Positions 47,476-59,712 of a stretch of DNA of 64,000 bases are shown here, in pieces. The DNA comes from Sarcomyxa edulis. Lineage: Eukaryota > Basidiomycota > Agaricomycetes > Agaricales > Mycenaceae. The position numbers were made by a program, and so were the translations under genes. The notes under the pieces are model-generated. The model saw only the letters and a program-made list of their open reading frames with translations, did not search any database and was not told the DNA's origin. Location of the stretch: assembly GCA_009761415.1 (NCBI GenBank), contig QUOL01000006.1, forward strand, positions 1,674,001-1,738,000. Direction: 5' to 3'. Each line of letters starts with the position of its first letter. The stretch's first letter is position 1.

Positions 47476-50221
47476 TCACAGTTTAGCACCAGAATGTCCT
47501 GCCAACCTTTGACCTTGCTTCAATAAAGACTTCAGTGATTGCTGCACACCGACGATCAGACACGACAGCGCAGAAATGGAATGGACGACGACGCACATCA
47601 TACGCCTCCGGTACTTCACTTCGATTCAGGGGCTCCGTCTGGGCACGGTCCCAAAGCGCCTCGTACACCTTACCGTCGTAGACGCCCAGAGCACTATGGA
47701 AATTGGGGATTAGACTTAACAGACAAGCAGGTTCAGATGATGGCGCACCTATCCAGCTCCCAATCCGTAAACCCAAAGGCGTCGCTGAGGGAGATAGCCT
47801 GGGGTAAGATAGTTCCGCATAGTTTCGTGATAGCGGTTCGGAGACCACGGGTAGGATCGCTCGGGTTCGAGCCAGGAGGCACGCTCAACAATCCGAAAGA
47901 GAGCAAGTCGACTAGCCCGGTTTCGACCGTAGTCAATAGATACTAGCAAATCGAAAAATCAGTTTGCAAATTTTGTCAAGCATCAAGAAACCTGATACTG
48001 ACCAGTTTGAACAGGTCTTGGACGTATCGCTTCGTCTCGCCTGAAAAAGACAGCGTCTTCATAATATCACCTACCTGAACAGCGACAAAAGCTTCGGTAA
48101 CCGCCTTCGATACTCTCTGGTTGACGCTCGCGTCTGGAGAGGATAGATTACGAGCACATTCCTGAACGATCAAGGCAGCACGCCACTCGAGAAGCAGGAT
48201 GGAGGTGTATGGATCATCCCAAGCAGATGGATCATGAAGCTGCGGAAGCCCAACTTGCGTGGAGGATTTGAGGAGTAGGCGGAGATAGTACGAAGAAGGG
48301 CTGAGGGTAGACGTGGAGGGATCTTGGATGTCGAAAAGGCGCTTGTAAGACTTCAAGGCCGCGCGTACGACCTGCATATCCAAAACGAAGTTGTCACCCT
48401 CGTATCTATCGAAACGAATCAGCATATATTATGATACATCAGAAATATGGACAGCTCACGTTACACTTGGTAGATAATTGGCGTATAAACTGCCAAGACC
48501 AGAACACGCACTAAACCCATGTCCGCCCATGGATCGACGAGCCGTTTCAATATCCTGGACAGTAGTCGTGGTTACGAGGACCTTAAGTCCGCTCGTGGTG
48601 GCGTGCATCTCGGGCAAAAGAGACATATCGCCAGACGCAAGACCGGAAGACATAGCATCGAATGCTTTGCTCTACAGCGAATTAGCCGCAAGGCCCAATT
48701 AGACTGATTTTGTCTGTGCTCACTAAGGAACGGCCCAACTGAATGAATACGTAGGCATGAGACAGGATTGGGAGGAGTCGATAGTAGGTGGACGGATACG
48801 AGATGACCTGGCGTTCAAGTCCGTCTGGACCTATCTCGCCTTGTCGGCGGACAGTGGCATATCTGATCGAAACGGTTGCAGCTGTATCCAGAATGAGCGA
48901 GATGTAAAGAGGGTGCAAAAGATGTTAAATACCCTTCGCTAAGGTCCATCCAGCCGTAGTGACCATGCTAAGAGGCTTTGTTTATTTCCAAGTCATTTTA
49001 CAACTGGATGAAACGCACGTAGATCGAATATAGATCATCTAGCAAAACGGTAGTGAGTAATTAGTCGATATCAGGAGTCGGAAGGGACGCTTACCCCACC
49101 ATAGCTCAGCTTAGCGTGAGGAGGCTTGACATAGTTACCATCCTCCGTCACTTGCGCAAACTTGGACAACATGTTCTCCTTTGGGATTCTGACATGGTCG
49201 AATCTTGCGAAGCCATTGTCAGTCGGAGCGTATCCTGCCATCGCCTTGGGACCTTCAAGGGAGTCAGATACATGATGTTATGAATGAGAAAGCTTGTTAC
49301 CTATGTCCCCGGTTATAATGCCTGGCAATAGCATATGATTGTCTTCAAACTATGATTTAGTAGACGTCCAAACAGCGTAATAAAGGAATTACCTAGCGAC
49401 CTCAATTGCATGAAGAATAGGTGAGGTCCAGCATCGCGTTCACCAGGGAGGATCAATTTGGCTTGAACGACGCCATGTGTGGATGTTTTGGCTAGAGCGC
49501 CCACCCACCATTTACTACTCGTCAGAGTAGGCGAGTTGATTTCAAATTCCTGAGTCTCCGGGATGAAAGTAGCCGTAGTCTCCAACCGGGCTACATTGGT
49601 TCCATGACCAAGCTCAGTTTGCATATAGCAACCCAATATACCGCGGGTAGCGATCAATTCGCCATACTTTTCCAAGATCTCTGGAGAGCCTTGGGATAGC
49701 ACGACAGGCTCGAATGCTGCCGAAATAACATGAGTTGTGGGGTGAGAAATGGAAACAATATATCGCACCGGCCATGTGCAATTGGATTGGCAAAGCTTCG
49801 TCTGCACTGATGGTCCCCAACGCGATGTATGTTTGCTCGGGGGACCAGTTGTGGAGTTCGCGGAGCTCGTAGAATCGACGGGTCATTCTAATACCACGAC
49901 TGTAGCGTTCGGTTCGCGTCATGAACTCTCTGTCAATGATGAGATCTCTGTAAGTCCTGGACTGCACCGTCACTATTCGGTTCCTCGCCTTTGAGATTTA
50001 TCGTAGACAGGGTCCGCTGACAGTATCGCTATGACCTCCTGTCGCTTGGTCCAAGAGTCGCGTCCATCTAAAGCTTGGTCTTGATAATCTGGTTCCGAGA
50101 AGCTTGGCTGGGACTTACCGTGTAGGAAGTCTCTCACAGACGCGACATCTATCAAGGCTGCCGTGCGAGCGTTGGCCATATCCAGGGAAGTTTGTGTGTT
50201 GGCATCATGTTGTTTCGACAT
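47476..50221 (-). CDS. Peroxisomal acyl-CoA oxidase
   Basis: Fourteen exons: 50221-50119, 50067-49989, 49947-49769, 49716-49393, 49342-49301, 49252-49095, 49038-49019, 48967-48933, 48881-48724, 48671-48460, 48405-48003, 47942-47749, 47693-47597, 47541-47476; 689 aa. It performs the first step of peroxisomal beta-oxidation, with FAD desaturation of acyl-CoA giving H2O2. Acyl-CoA dehydrogenase middle-domain motifs are visible: [20 protein letters not shown] and [27 protein letters not shown] lies at a small 20-nt exon. [11 protein letters not shown] and [13 protein letters not shown] complete the C-terminal helical domains. The protein ends SGAKL, a PTS1 (AKL). The length matches the family (about 650-700 aa). 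Intron 2 begins with GC (49988), at 41 nt the shortest here. It is divergent from the GH79 gene. Confidence 0.94.
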
Positions 50222-50967
50222 TTCTGTAGTAGCTCCAGACGAGCGAGTAACGAGAGGACCTAAGAGAGTCCTCGGAACATCATGAAGGTTAAGAAGGGTT
50301 AAGAACACTTGAAGTACCCGACTAACACCGAGTTACCGAAGGCGCCGAATTGGATTAATCACGATCATGGGCTATCATTGGCCGTGGTCTGCCGCACTCG
50401 CGAGTCAAGTCCCGGGGACCTCGAGGTGTCCCCTGGTGTACCTCCGCGAAGGGGCAGCGCAATGAGTGCGTTCTCGTTGGCCTCCGTCGTTTTACCTTGG
50501 TTTTACCACACGAACTCATCGCGAGCCCTCTCATTAACGCGCCTTGTGGATCTAAATAGGCGACACAGACTCCTGATGGATAAACTGGCTCACATCAGAA
50601 GACGAATCGCGCGAAGATCTGACTCGGAGTATATGCATGGTTGGAATGGCTGCTTACTTTTGTTCGGTTCGAAAGCACTGGAGCAGAAACGCCTTGGTTG
50701 ACGAGTGCATTATATTGCACGCATCATGGTGGAGGTTGTCCTGGGGATTTATGGGGTCAATAACATGTGCCGAGTTAGCCAAGATTGAAAGAAGGGGTTG
50801 AGAGGACCTTGGCACGCCACTTTGCTTGGGAGCTTCTTGGAAGGTTTTACGTTCATGGCCTACACGACTCCATGTTTGCCACCGTCTCTCTCTCCACAAC
50901 CCCTTCATCTGGAAATCTCGTACTTTGCACATTTCTGGCAGCTTGAAGGCGAAAATCTGTCAGTTCT
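50222..50967. other. Divergent promoter between acyl-CoA oxidase and GH79
   Basis: 746 bases separate the two start codons. Only short frames are present (50309-50701 is the longest, with no resemblance to a protein). No clear TATA box was seen; C/T-rich tracts lie just before the GH79 start. Confidence 0.45.
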
Positions 50968-53597
50968 ATGGGTCTCCGACACTTGCTCCATATCTTCTTG
51001 CTTCTTGGAGTCGTAAATGCTGCAATTACAGTATATTACCCTAAAGACCAAGAACCTCTAGCGGCCACCACAACATCTTCTGGTGCGGCGGCTGCTGACT
51101 ATACAGGTGCAGCCGCGTACAATCCTACAATCCTGATTGCACCACCAATCCCAGACCCTCCCCCTCCAACCGAGTTCACCATTCAGCTGCAAAATGCCGG
51201 AACATCTGGTGTATCTATTCCACAGTCGGGAGCGTTTTATGGGTTCTCAGTCGAATTCTCGGTCGCGAATCAGATTCGTAAGCATTACTCCGTATTCCCG
51301 TTGCAATTGCAGGCGTCTGGTTAACATTCTAATTCGCATATATTCTGCAGTCGGGAAAAACGCGTAATTAGTGATTTATCCACACTCCATAATGACTTTG
51401 CTGATATCTACCCCAGCTCGCTTCTTCAAGTCCCGTTCTTGAATCTGATGGCTAACATGCAACAACGTGCCGGAAGGGTGCGAGTTCGTGTAGGAGGGAA
51501 CACTCAGGAAACAGCTACTCTCGTAGACAGTCTACCGGACGGCAAAGCTCTCCAGAAGGATATCAGTGGGGCGTCAGGACCCGTGCGTTGTATGACTCTG
51601 CCCAGAAGCGTTGACTCACGGAACACGCATTTGTAGACTCAAACGCCACCTCTTCTGTTCACACCGGAGGTGCTCTACATGATGTCTAATGTATCATCTC
51701 TCGTCAACGTTGACTGGTTTTTGGGTAAATATCTAGATTTATGTACCATCCTTTACTCGCTAATCCGTCTGTTTGATCAGGTATCCCCTTCAACGACAGT
51801 TCAAATTTTCGATTGGCGATCGTTGAATATGGACAAGCTATATTAGGCGACAACTTGATTGGCCTCCAAGCTGGAAACGAGCCAGATCTCTACGCTCGAC
51901 ATGGAAAGCGTCCGGAAGTGAGTTCGACATCCATGGTGCACTTCCTATAGAACGCTCATTGCATATTTCTTGTATTGCAGACGTATGGTCCATCCGGTAA
52001 TATCTTCTCAGCCAGCGTGTCTTGACCAAGTATCTAACGCAGTTCACAGACTACGTCGGAGAGTTTGGATCCCTTGTTTCCGTTATGAGCACCGATTCAA
52101 ATGTGTTGAATCAGAACATGCTCATTGGTCCGAATCTAGCGACTGGTGATTGGACACCAGAACAAATCTGGGATACTGGCTTCGTCGATACATATAACGC
52201 CAACTTGGCTTTCTTGGCCGTGGAACAGTACGCACATCTCATATTCCTTCGTCTATTTGAATATCCGCTGACATCTAAAATCCTTCCAGTTACCCAACCG
52301 ACAATTGTTTCGCCCAGTTTGGTACAGGCACTCCAAGAACTTCTCAAGACCAATTCCCAAACTTCCTCAACCACACCGCAGGGCAAGCCATCGTCGCACC
52401 GTATTTGAATTCTGCTCAGTACGCTGTGTCCAAAGGGAAAGAATTCTTGATGTTTGAGACCAATACTGCGTCTTGTGGAGGTTTCCCTGGGCTCAGTGAT
52501 AGCTTTGGGGCAGCTCTCTGGGCTCTCGATTATGGTATGCAGATGGCATACTCGAATTTCTCTGGAGCGTTGTTGCATATTGGTGGGCAGAACGTGTTTT
52601 ACAATGTACGTTGTCCCGTGTTGTCCCCCCCTTGAAGTGTTATTCCAGACTGACTGGATGCCTTTATATAGCCATTTACACGTGGGTCCAATCGTAAGAT
52701 CTTGTCATGCTTGTGTCTAACAAATGTGCTCAGCTCCTCCAACAAATCAATCTTCCTTCCGCCAATGGACCATCGGTCCAGTCTATTATTCAGCACTTGT
52801 CGTGGCCGAAGCATTTGGAGCATCCAACCAGTCACAAATCCTCGACCTAAACGCTAACGATGGGAACATTTTCACGCCTGCCTATGCCATTTATGAAAAT
52901 GGTGCTCCAGTCAGAGTGGCGTTGTTCAATTATATGACGGACCCTTCTGGGGCGAATGACTATACTGCGAGTATCTCGATTGATGGAGACGCTCTCGGTC
53001 TACCCAATGCGGTTCCTTCATCGGTGAAGGTGAAGTAAGTCGTGTGTTTCCGACTTTCGATGTGAGTGTGGTGTGAACTTCCATTTCATAGATATCTGTC
53101 AGCCGCGTCTGTATCGCAGAAGGGCAACATTACATGGGCAGGACAGGTAAATCGATTTGCATGTCGAGCCATGCGGTTGTCACTGACGGTGTTTACTTCA
53201 GACTTTCGGAGGCAACTTCGAGTCGGACGGACGGCTACAAGGCACTGAAGATATCCAGACCGTCCAATGTGACCAGACAGCTAATATATGCGCCATCAAA
53301 GTTCCCGCACCGTCATTCGCACTGGTATTTCTCACCAATAACGCCTTCACGGAGAACAGTGGCGCGCCGTCTACGACGTTTGCCACGACCGCGTTGACGA
53401 AGACGGCTAATACCGTTACGATCGATAGCGCTGTTTTGGCGACGTCTAATGGACATAGTGGTATGGAAAGCAGGCTGGGGAGTACTAGTAAAGGTAGTGC
53501 TAATGGGGCGCTTGATACGAGAAGAGTTTCTGGGTTCGCGATGTTGTTGGCTTTGATCTCGGGAGGTGTCGTCCTCGGAAGAGCGTTATCAAGGTAG
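50968..53597 (+). CDS. GH79-type beta-glucuronidase, secreted and probably GPI-anchored
   Basis: Twelve exons: 50968-51277, 51351-51363, 51417-51582, 51637-51724, 51781-51917, 51981-51996, 52050-52227, 52290-52605, 52672-52681, 52734-53034, 53092-53146, 53202-53597; 661 aa. GH79 enzymes cleave glucuronic acid (often 4-O-methylated) from arabinogalactan and similar glycans. A signal peptide (HLLHIFLLLGVVNA) precedes a Pro-rich linker. The (beta/alpha)8 domain includes GFSVEFS, RVRVGGNTQE, LQAGNEPDLY (the NEP motif carries the acid/base Glu) and FLMFETNTASCGG (likely nucleophile Glu). A beta-sandwich C-terminal domain follows. The last ~25 residues are hydrophobic (GFAMLLALISGGVVLG) after a Ser/Gly stretch, which suggests a GPI signal. 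Exons of 10, 13 and 16 nt are required for frame. Confidence 0.9.
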
Positions 53598-54362
53598 AAT
53601 CGGCTTTGTGGCCATATGGACCTTTCGTGGATACCCTTCGTACTGTAGGTAAGGCTTTGATCAGTTTTGCCTTCCGCTTTACCCCGCATTCTCTGTTACC
53701 CATTCTTACGCACAAGTTGCGTTATAATATTAGTATCTTTTGTAATAATCGCAAACGGCAATCCGATAGCATATATGCGCATCCACTACGCGTCAAAAAA
53801 CAATCAAGGTCTTGTCATACAATCGAGGTCTTGTCATACAATCGAGGTCTTGTCATACAATCGAGGTCTTGTCATACAATCGAGGTCTTGTCATCACTGC
53901 GCAGTCTGAGCACGGGCTTTCCATTTCAGGGATGCCCTCAGAGATGTGGTGTTTTCTCGAAGATTTCTTCCCTTCAAGATCCTCTGAAACTCGAGCGATC
54001 CATGTAATGTGCATGTAATCACTTGCGTTGACCTTAGTAAGCAACAGACCTAGTAAGCGCGACGCGCGGAGTGACTATGTAGTGACTGAAAGCGCGCGAT
54101 GTCACGGTCACGGCCGGGGAATGGCCGGTAAATTGACTGCTCCCCGGTGTCCAAAAAGAAATATCGGCTATAATTTTAAAAAACATCACAGAATCTCAGT
54201 CCTCTATATCTGGCTGTTCTCTCATCTAGACTCATATATGAAGCAGATAATTTCCTACTATTAGTCTCTAAACTGGCTAGTCTGTCTATCTTTCGCCTAC
54301 GCGGTCCCATCAGTCGTCCTCGGTTCTATTCTACGAAGCCTGCACTTGTGCCAACGGCATCC
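53598..54362. other. Intergenic region with tandem repeat
   Basis: 765 bases between GH79 and tRNase Z. It contains the 19-bp repeat (listed separately) and, near 54,170-54,185, an A/T-rich patch. No gene was seen. Confidence 0.45.
53802..53894. repeat. 19-bp minisatellite, about 4.9 copies
   Basis: Head-to-tail unit aatcgaggtcttgtcatac. Copy 1 (53802-53820) differs by one base (aatcaagg), copies 2-4 are identical, and copy 5 is cut after 17 bases. There are no spacers, so it is a minisatellite, not a CRISPR-like array. The 19-base period is not a multiple of three, which argues against coding. Confidence 0.95.
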
Positions 54363-57300
54363 ATGAATTGGTCAACTTCAGTCCTTTCCACCCTTTCATC
54401 AGACACAGAGCCTACCATTCTCATAACATTCGATTCTGCAAAATACTTGTTCAATGTCGGAGAAAATACGGGTCGATCGTTCTTGCAGAGCAAGCAAAAT
54501 TGGAAGAAGACGCGAGGCGTGTTCCTCACATCCGTAGGAACTCAGAGAGGTGGTGGACTGGCTGGTGCGTTCTCTCAGATGTATATCGAGATGCGAGGCT
54601 CATATGCATAAGCGTGATAGGCACCTTGATGACATTTGCAGATGCTACCATTTCCAGGTTAAACATCCTTGGCCCTCCTGGCCTGTTACATTTCGTAGCT
54701 TCCATGCGCTCGTACACATATCGGTGTGTGGTTATCTATCGAGAATCCATGTTTTAATTCGAAAATGTATGTTCCAGCGACTCAATGCCGGTCTCGATCA
54801 TCGAAGCCAACCTCGAATCTTCTCCCTCATCCCCTCCCGAGCCTTTCTACAAGGACGAAAACATCACTGTGTATTCCGTACCAGTCTTCTTCGCAAATAC
54901 CGTCTCGAGCTCTCCTGTGACAGAACTTGACGTAGCATCCCTGAAACGAAAGCGCGAGGCATCTCCTGATCTTCCTTCCAAGCGCGTAGCCTCCGATTTC
55001 GGAGAGCCTTCATCGTTGGAGGACGTGATGGCCGATCGCGCCTTCAATCCCGAATCATTGAATGGAGAGCTCGCTCAGGAATGGAGGCGCCTAATGATTC
55101 AATACATGCTTCCTGGAACTGGGCCAAACTCAACTGCCACTCCTGTCACACAAGGCCAAGGCAAGGGTAAAGCTCCAAAACAGAAAAAGGGAGCACCCAG
55201 TGGTGTCAAAGAGACTAAAATCGAGATTGAAGAAGAAGCGCCTGCAGCAGCTTCTTCTTCTTCAAAACAGCTCGGAAACCTCGTTCAAAACTACAGGAAT
55301 CGGCCTCCTGCAGCATATCATCAACAGTTGCCGCATTTCTCACCCTCAAAGCCTGATTCACCGCCACCGACATTGGCATACATCGTCGTGGGTCCCCGTA
55401 TACGTGGAAAATTCAATGTTGAAAAAGCCGACGCACTGGGGGTGGTCGGTCGACTACGTAGTCAATTGACGAAGGGCATACCCGTTACAATCCAGGTGAA
55501 GGAAGGGGATGTTATGGTTGATAGGGTCATTCAGCCAGAAGAATGTGTCGCTCCGAGTGAGGTACCTGGGGTATGATTCTTTTTTTTTGTTCTATCTGCG
55601 CATATAATCACCTTACGCTTCCACGGCAGGTCAACATAATATTGGATATCCCGACTCCAGGGCATATAGACTCGTTGCTTTCTTCATTTTGCCATTCCCA
55701 GTTTTTCGCCAAATTTCGATCGAAGAAGGCGGAGGATATGGAAGAGTATGCTGTTCGGACGGTTTTCCACATCCTTGGAAATGACGTCTTGGAAGATTCA
55801 CGGTACATTGATTTCATGAACGGTTTTGCGCCGGACGTCCAAGTCAGTTGAGACCTTTCTTATATATATATCGCGTTGGACGTCTTTCTGACGTCATATC
55901 TATCGTCAACAGCATCTGGTGGCATCGCGTAAGCATGTACCAGATCCTATCACATTTACCACCGCCGCATATAACCAATTACGACTCAATCAGCTGGATC
56001 CAGAGATGTTCCCGCTCCAGAAATACAGGCTGGACGCACCGAAAGATCTCTCGAGTAAGTTTCAGCGTAAGCACTCCTCTTTCTCCGTCTTGTCTCACAC
56101 GCACACACTGCAGCTTTGACTGCATTGCCTCGAAATACCGCCGTCATGGCTTCGAATCTGTTGATCAACATGCGTCCATATAAACCTGCACAGGTTCAAG
56201 AAGCTAGTCTGGAGGCAGACCAATTTCACCCCATCGTAACCTCTTCTACGCCTTTCATCCTCCCCCCTCTCATTACGCAAAAATTCAAGGAGGCACGGTC
56301 GAATGTGGAAAGGATTCTCGAGACTAGGAGAAGCACCCATCTACCCGGAGATGACGTTACGATCGTCCCTCTAGGCACAGGCAGCTCTCTTCCGTCTAAA
56401 CATCGCAACGGTAAGTTTGCCATGCAAGCCGCTCAGGCTAAGGATGGGATGCTGAACTATGACTGCATATAGTGATGTCGAATTTGATACAAATACCCGG
56501 TTGGGGTAACATCATCCTTGATGCAGGCGAAGGCACCTGGGGCCAACTCGTTCGCATGTTCGGACTCGATGAGACTCTACCTAATAACGTCTGGACGGTC
56601 CTGAGGGATCTCAAGTGCATTTTCATCAGTCATATACATGGGGATCATCATATGGGCTTGGCGACTATTTTGGAGAAACGGCGGCTTGTGCGTGATCTGA
56701 TCTGCTAATCAACATGTTTTCTCTTGTTTTGACTGAATGAATTCTCTATTCCTTGAATAGCTCGAACCACCTCCGACAGAGCCGTTATATCTGGTGTCCA
56801 TCCGTGCTCTCCATCTCTACCTCCGGGAAGAGTCTGACATCCAGAACCTTGGTATCGACGATCCCTCTGGGAACGGCGTGGTCACTATCCTTAGCGAGGC
56901 TATTCATTGGACGAAACCTACCCAGTACATGACCAATTCGATGTGGAGAATCGGAGGCGATGAAGCGTGGTTGGACATCCGACAGTACACAGTTTTTGGT
57001 TTTCCATATATCTGATCAGGAATAACCGAATAGTTGTTTAGGTCGCAGGAAAACACTCGCAAATTGTGTCAAGCTCTGGGTCTACAGAGCTTCAGCACTG
57101 TGGATGTACATCATCGAAGTCGATGTTATGGTCCTATGATCCGGCATAAAGATGGCTGGAGCATTGTGTTCGCCTTTTTTTCTCACCTAGCAATTCTAAA
57201 TATTGATTTCTGTTCATCTATCAGGTTTTCTGGGGACACTTTGCCTACAGAAAATCTCGTCCGTGCTGGGAGAAACGCCACTCTACTCATCCATGAAGCA

Positions 57301-57704
57301 AGTATGGCGGATGATGAGGCGGAACTAGCACAACTAAAAGCCCATAGTACGTTCGGGCAAGCCATCGATATCGGACGACGGTAACTAGTGTGTTTCATCT
57401 AATTGCAAAAATTCATCTGATTATACCAAATAGGATGAGAGCGAAGAACATCCTCCTGACCCATTTTTCCGCTCGATACCCCAAAATGCCCCCCGGTCTT
57501 CTCGTCAACGCTGGCCGTGAACGAGGCCCCGACGAGCCGACAGTAGCGCTCGCCTTCGACCATGCTAATCTGTCTATAGGGAATATGTGGAAGATGAACT
57601 ACTATATGGCGGCTCTAGACCAGAACTTGCAAGATACCGCGGAGGCGGGTGACGATGAAGTGACTCCAGATATCGATATGCCAGCAATGATTGATGCTTC
57701 GTAG
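54363..57704 (+). CDS. TRZ1: Long-form tRNase Z (Trz1/ELAC2)
   Basis: Eleven exons: 54363-54564, 54621-54723, 54778-55570, 55630-55842, 55913-56054, 56114-56410, 56473-56687, 56761-56984, 57042-57167, 57225-57380, 57434-57704; 913 aa. This endonuclease trims the 3' trailer of tRNA precursors in nucleus and mitochondria. The degenerate N-terminal beta-lactamase domain keeps NVGENTGRSF, GVFLTSVGTQRGGGLAG and LGPPGLLHFVASMRSYTYR, and carries a long, disordered, basic insert (about 130-190). The active C-terminal domain has VPLGTGSSLPSKHRN, ILDAGEGTWGQL, the metal motif SHIHGDHH (H637, H639, D641, H642), FSGDT and LTHFSARYP. The acidic tail is short. ATG 54363 is the first in-frame ATG and directly precedes the conserved N-terminal domain; a GTG further upstream was not used. 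Length fits the long form. Confidence 0.95.
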
Positions 57705-58166
57705 GTATCACGTCTGGGAGGAAGATAATATCACTCGATTTGCACGCGTTCTAGTGCGCAGCGATGATGGCCCAGTTTGATAGAAGCCCAATGATTTTGG
57801 CAATGACCTATGTTCAACATGCATATATTTGGTAACGTATAGACTCTCCCCCACTTTCTTACGTCGACGTGGAATCCTAGTCAACCCGGCCTCATTATTT
57901 ATCCCTCAAAGTATTTTTGCGATGAAGATATCGAACACCTTCCTCGGGAAGCGGACCACTCGTCGGACCGTTGGCGCAATGGATTCCAATCCTTGGTCAC
58001 TCCGTTCTCCTTACCGCGTGCACGGCTGGTCACGGACCTTCACTGACGTCTTTGTACGTTATCTCTGGCAGCGCTGGCGGTCGTCAGGTGGCAAGCTAAC
58101 TGAGAGGTTCCTGCCTTCTCTCGTCCTTATAATCAGGTCTCTGTGAAACGCCGTTATGTGGTCATC
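57705..58166. other. Intergenic spacer
   Basis: 462 bases between tRNase Z and the esterase gene. A frame at 57829-58146 is open but shows no family resemblance. It should contain the esterase promoter; no TATA box is obvious. Confidence 0.45.
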
Positions 58167-59712
58167 ATGGCCACTCGTTTCTTTCTCCTCCTCTTTTTGA
58201 GCATCCAGCTCAATCATGTCTGTCAGACTAGAGCTTCTCCCGACTTTCCCACTATCTTGAATGTGACATCTCCGTTGACGTTGGCTGTCCAGCCAGCATG
58301 CGGCCCATTAGATTCTGTCAACTTCACAGAGATCAACACGGGAATAAAACTCAGTGCCACCAGGTATGCCTCTGATATTGTTGGGCTCTCAGCTGACAGT
58401 TCGCAACACAAGGACCATCGTCGCGTTTGGTGATTCTTGGACCTCAAACGGAGGTTCGTACTATTGTCGTTCCCATCTCTTCTTATAAGCCTGATTCTTG
58501 GCACAGCAAACGGGACCGTCCCCGTACCTCCAATACTCTGGCCACCCTCTCCGTCTGCAGGCTCCCGTCTCACAGAAAATCGGCGGGCCTCGAATGGATT
58601 TATTTGGGTCGAAGATTTGGCAAATCTGCTTAGTGCTAAGCTCCTGAATGTACGTATCCAAAACCTCGGTTCACGATCTCAATGAACAGATGTCTCATAT
58701 TTTTCCAGTATGCGTGGGGAGGTGCCGTCATTGACAACTATGCATGGAATACGACATCGCCGAATAATGTAACGGTGAATCGATATTATCATGTTGAATA
58801 TCAAGGTTGCTGAGTATCGGTAGGGAGTACCCCGTACAGATTTCGTGGCGGAAACCAGTCTCTTCCTGTCACAAGGCAAATTCCTCGATGGCTTAATACC
58901 AAGCGAGACACTTTATACTGTGGCATTCGGGATAAAGTTAGTTTCGATGTTCCCTGCCAATGATACTCACAATCATTGAATTACATGACCTCCAGTGACG
59001 AAGGACAATTTGAAATAGGTCAGCGCAACTCCTAGTTATTGTTTTGATTTACGACTGACAAATGCTCTCGCCATCATCAGCTGGAGGAGATTGGGAAATC
59101 GCTTACAACACCTATGTGAGTCCAGAGTTCTTCTCTGGCCTCTAGCGATCTCATACTAAATCTTCCACGGGTAGGCAACTAAATTGGACGAGTTGCAAGC
59201 CAATGGAGCCACCAATATCATCGTTCAAGGGGTACAGCGTGTTGATATCTCTTTGGACGTCTCTGATATAATTCTCTTGCGAATAGATGTATACATCGCA
59301 CCCAAACACCATCGCGCTGCAGAATAAGATCTTCGCTTATCTACGCGACTCTCATCTCACAAATGGGACCAATTTCGCATTTGTCGACCTTGAACGGTCA
59401 GTCTTACCGTCATACCCGTCCAGCGAGTTTAACGACCTATTGCAAATAGGCTGTATTCCACGATAGCTTCCACCCCTTCCGCATTCGGTTATGCTGGAAG
59501 TCCTACCTGTTTGATCAGCGCCACGACAACAGTTGGAGGGTGCGACGATCCTGACCATGCTGTCTTTTGGATCCGTGAGGCATTTGAGCGTAGGTCGACG
59601 GTAGCATCTTGGCTGATATGTATTTTCGCTCCCAGCCGGCCATCCGACGCTCTTCACCCATCAACTCATGAACGAATACACAATAGCTGTACTCGAAAAT
59701 TGCGTGGTATGA
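58167..59712 (+). CDS. Secreted SGNH/GDSL esterase (CE16-like)
   Basis: Eleven exons: 58167-58363, 58413-58453, 58507-58649, 58709-58805, 58840-58936, 58996-59018, 59081-59115, 59175-59231, 59287-59396, 59450-59574, 59636-59712; 333 aa. It is probably an exo-acting acetyl or lipid esterase. A signal peptide (FFLLLFLSIQLNHVCQ) is followed by block I VAFGDSWTSNG (Ser74), block II YAWGGAVIDNY (Gly) and block III FGINDEGQF (Asn). Block V is FWIPGHPT with His311, where the usual FWDxxHPT aspartate is Ile308; nearby D300 or D302 may act instead. Phase forces an unusually short 34-nt intron (58806-58839). If that intron is not removed, the frame breaks, so a frameshift in this copy cannot be excluded. 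All other introns are ordinary. Confidence 0.82.

Noticed and set aside
47860..47885. A GGGTTCGAGCC sequence resembling a tRNA T-loop
   Set aside because: It lies inside an acyl-CoA oxidase exon and has no flanking acceptor, D or anticodon stems.
47539..47946. A 135-codon plus-strand ORF
   Set aside because: It overlaps, antisense, the last three exons of acyl-CoA oxidase, which end in a clear PTS1.
53802..53894. Regular repeats that might suggest a CRISPR-like array
   Set aside because: The units are contiguous with no spacers, the period is 19 bp, and the host is eukaryotic. It is a minisatellite.
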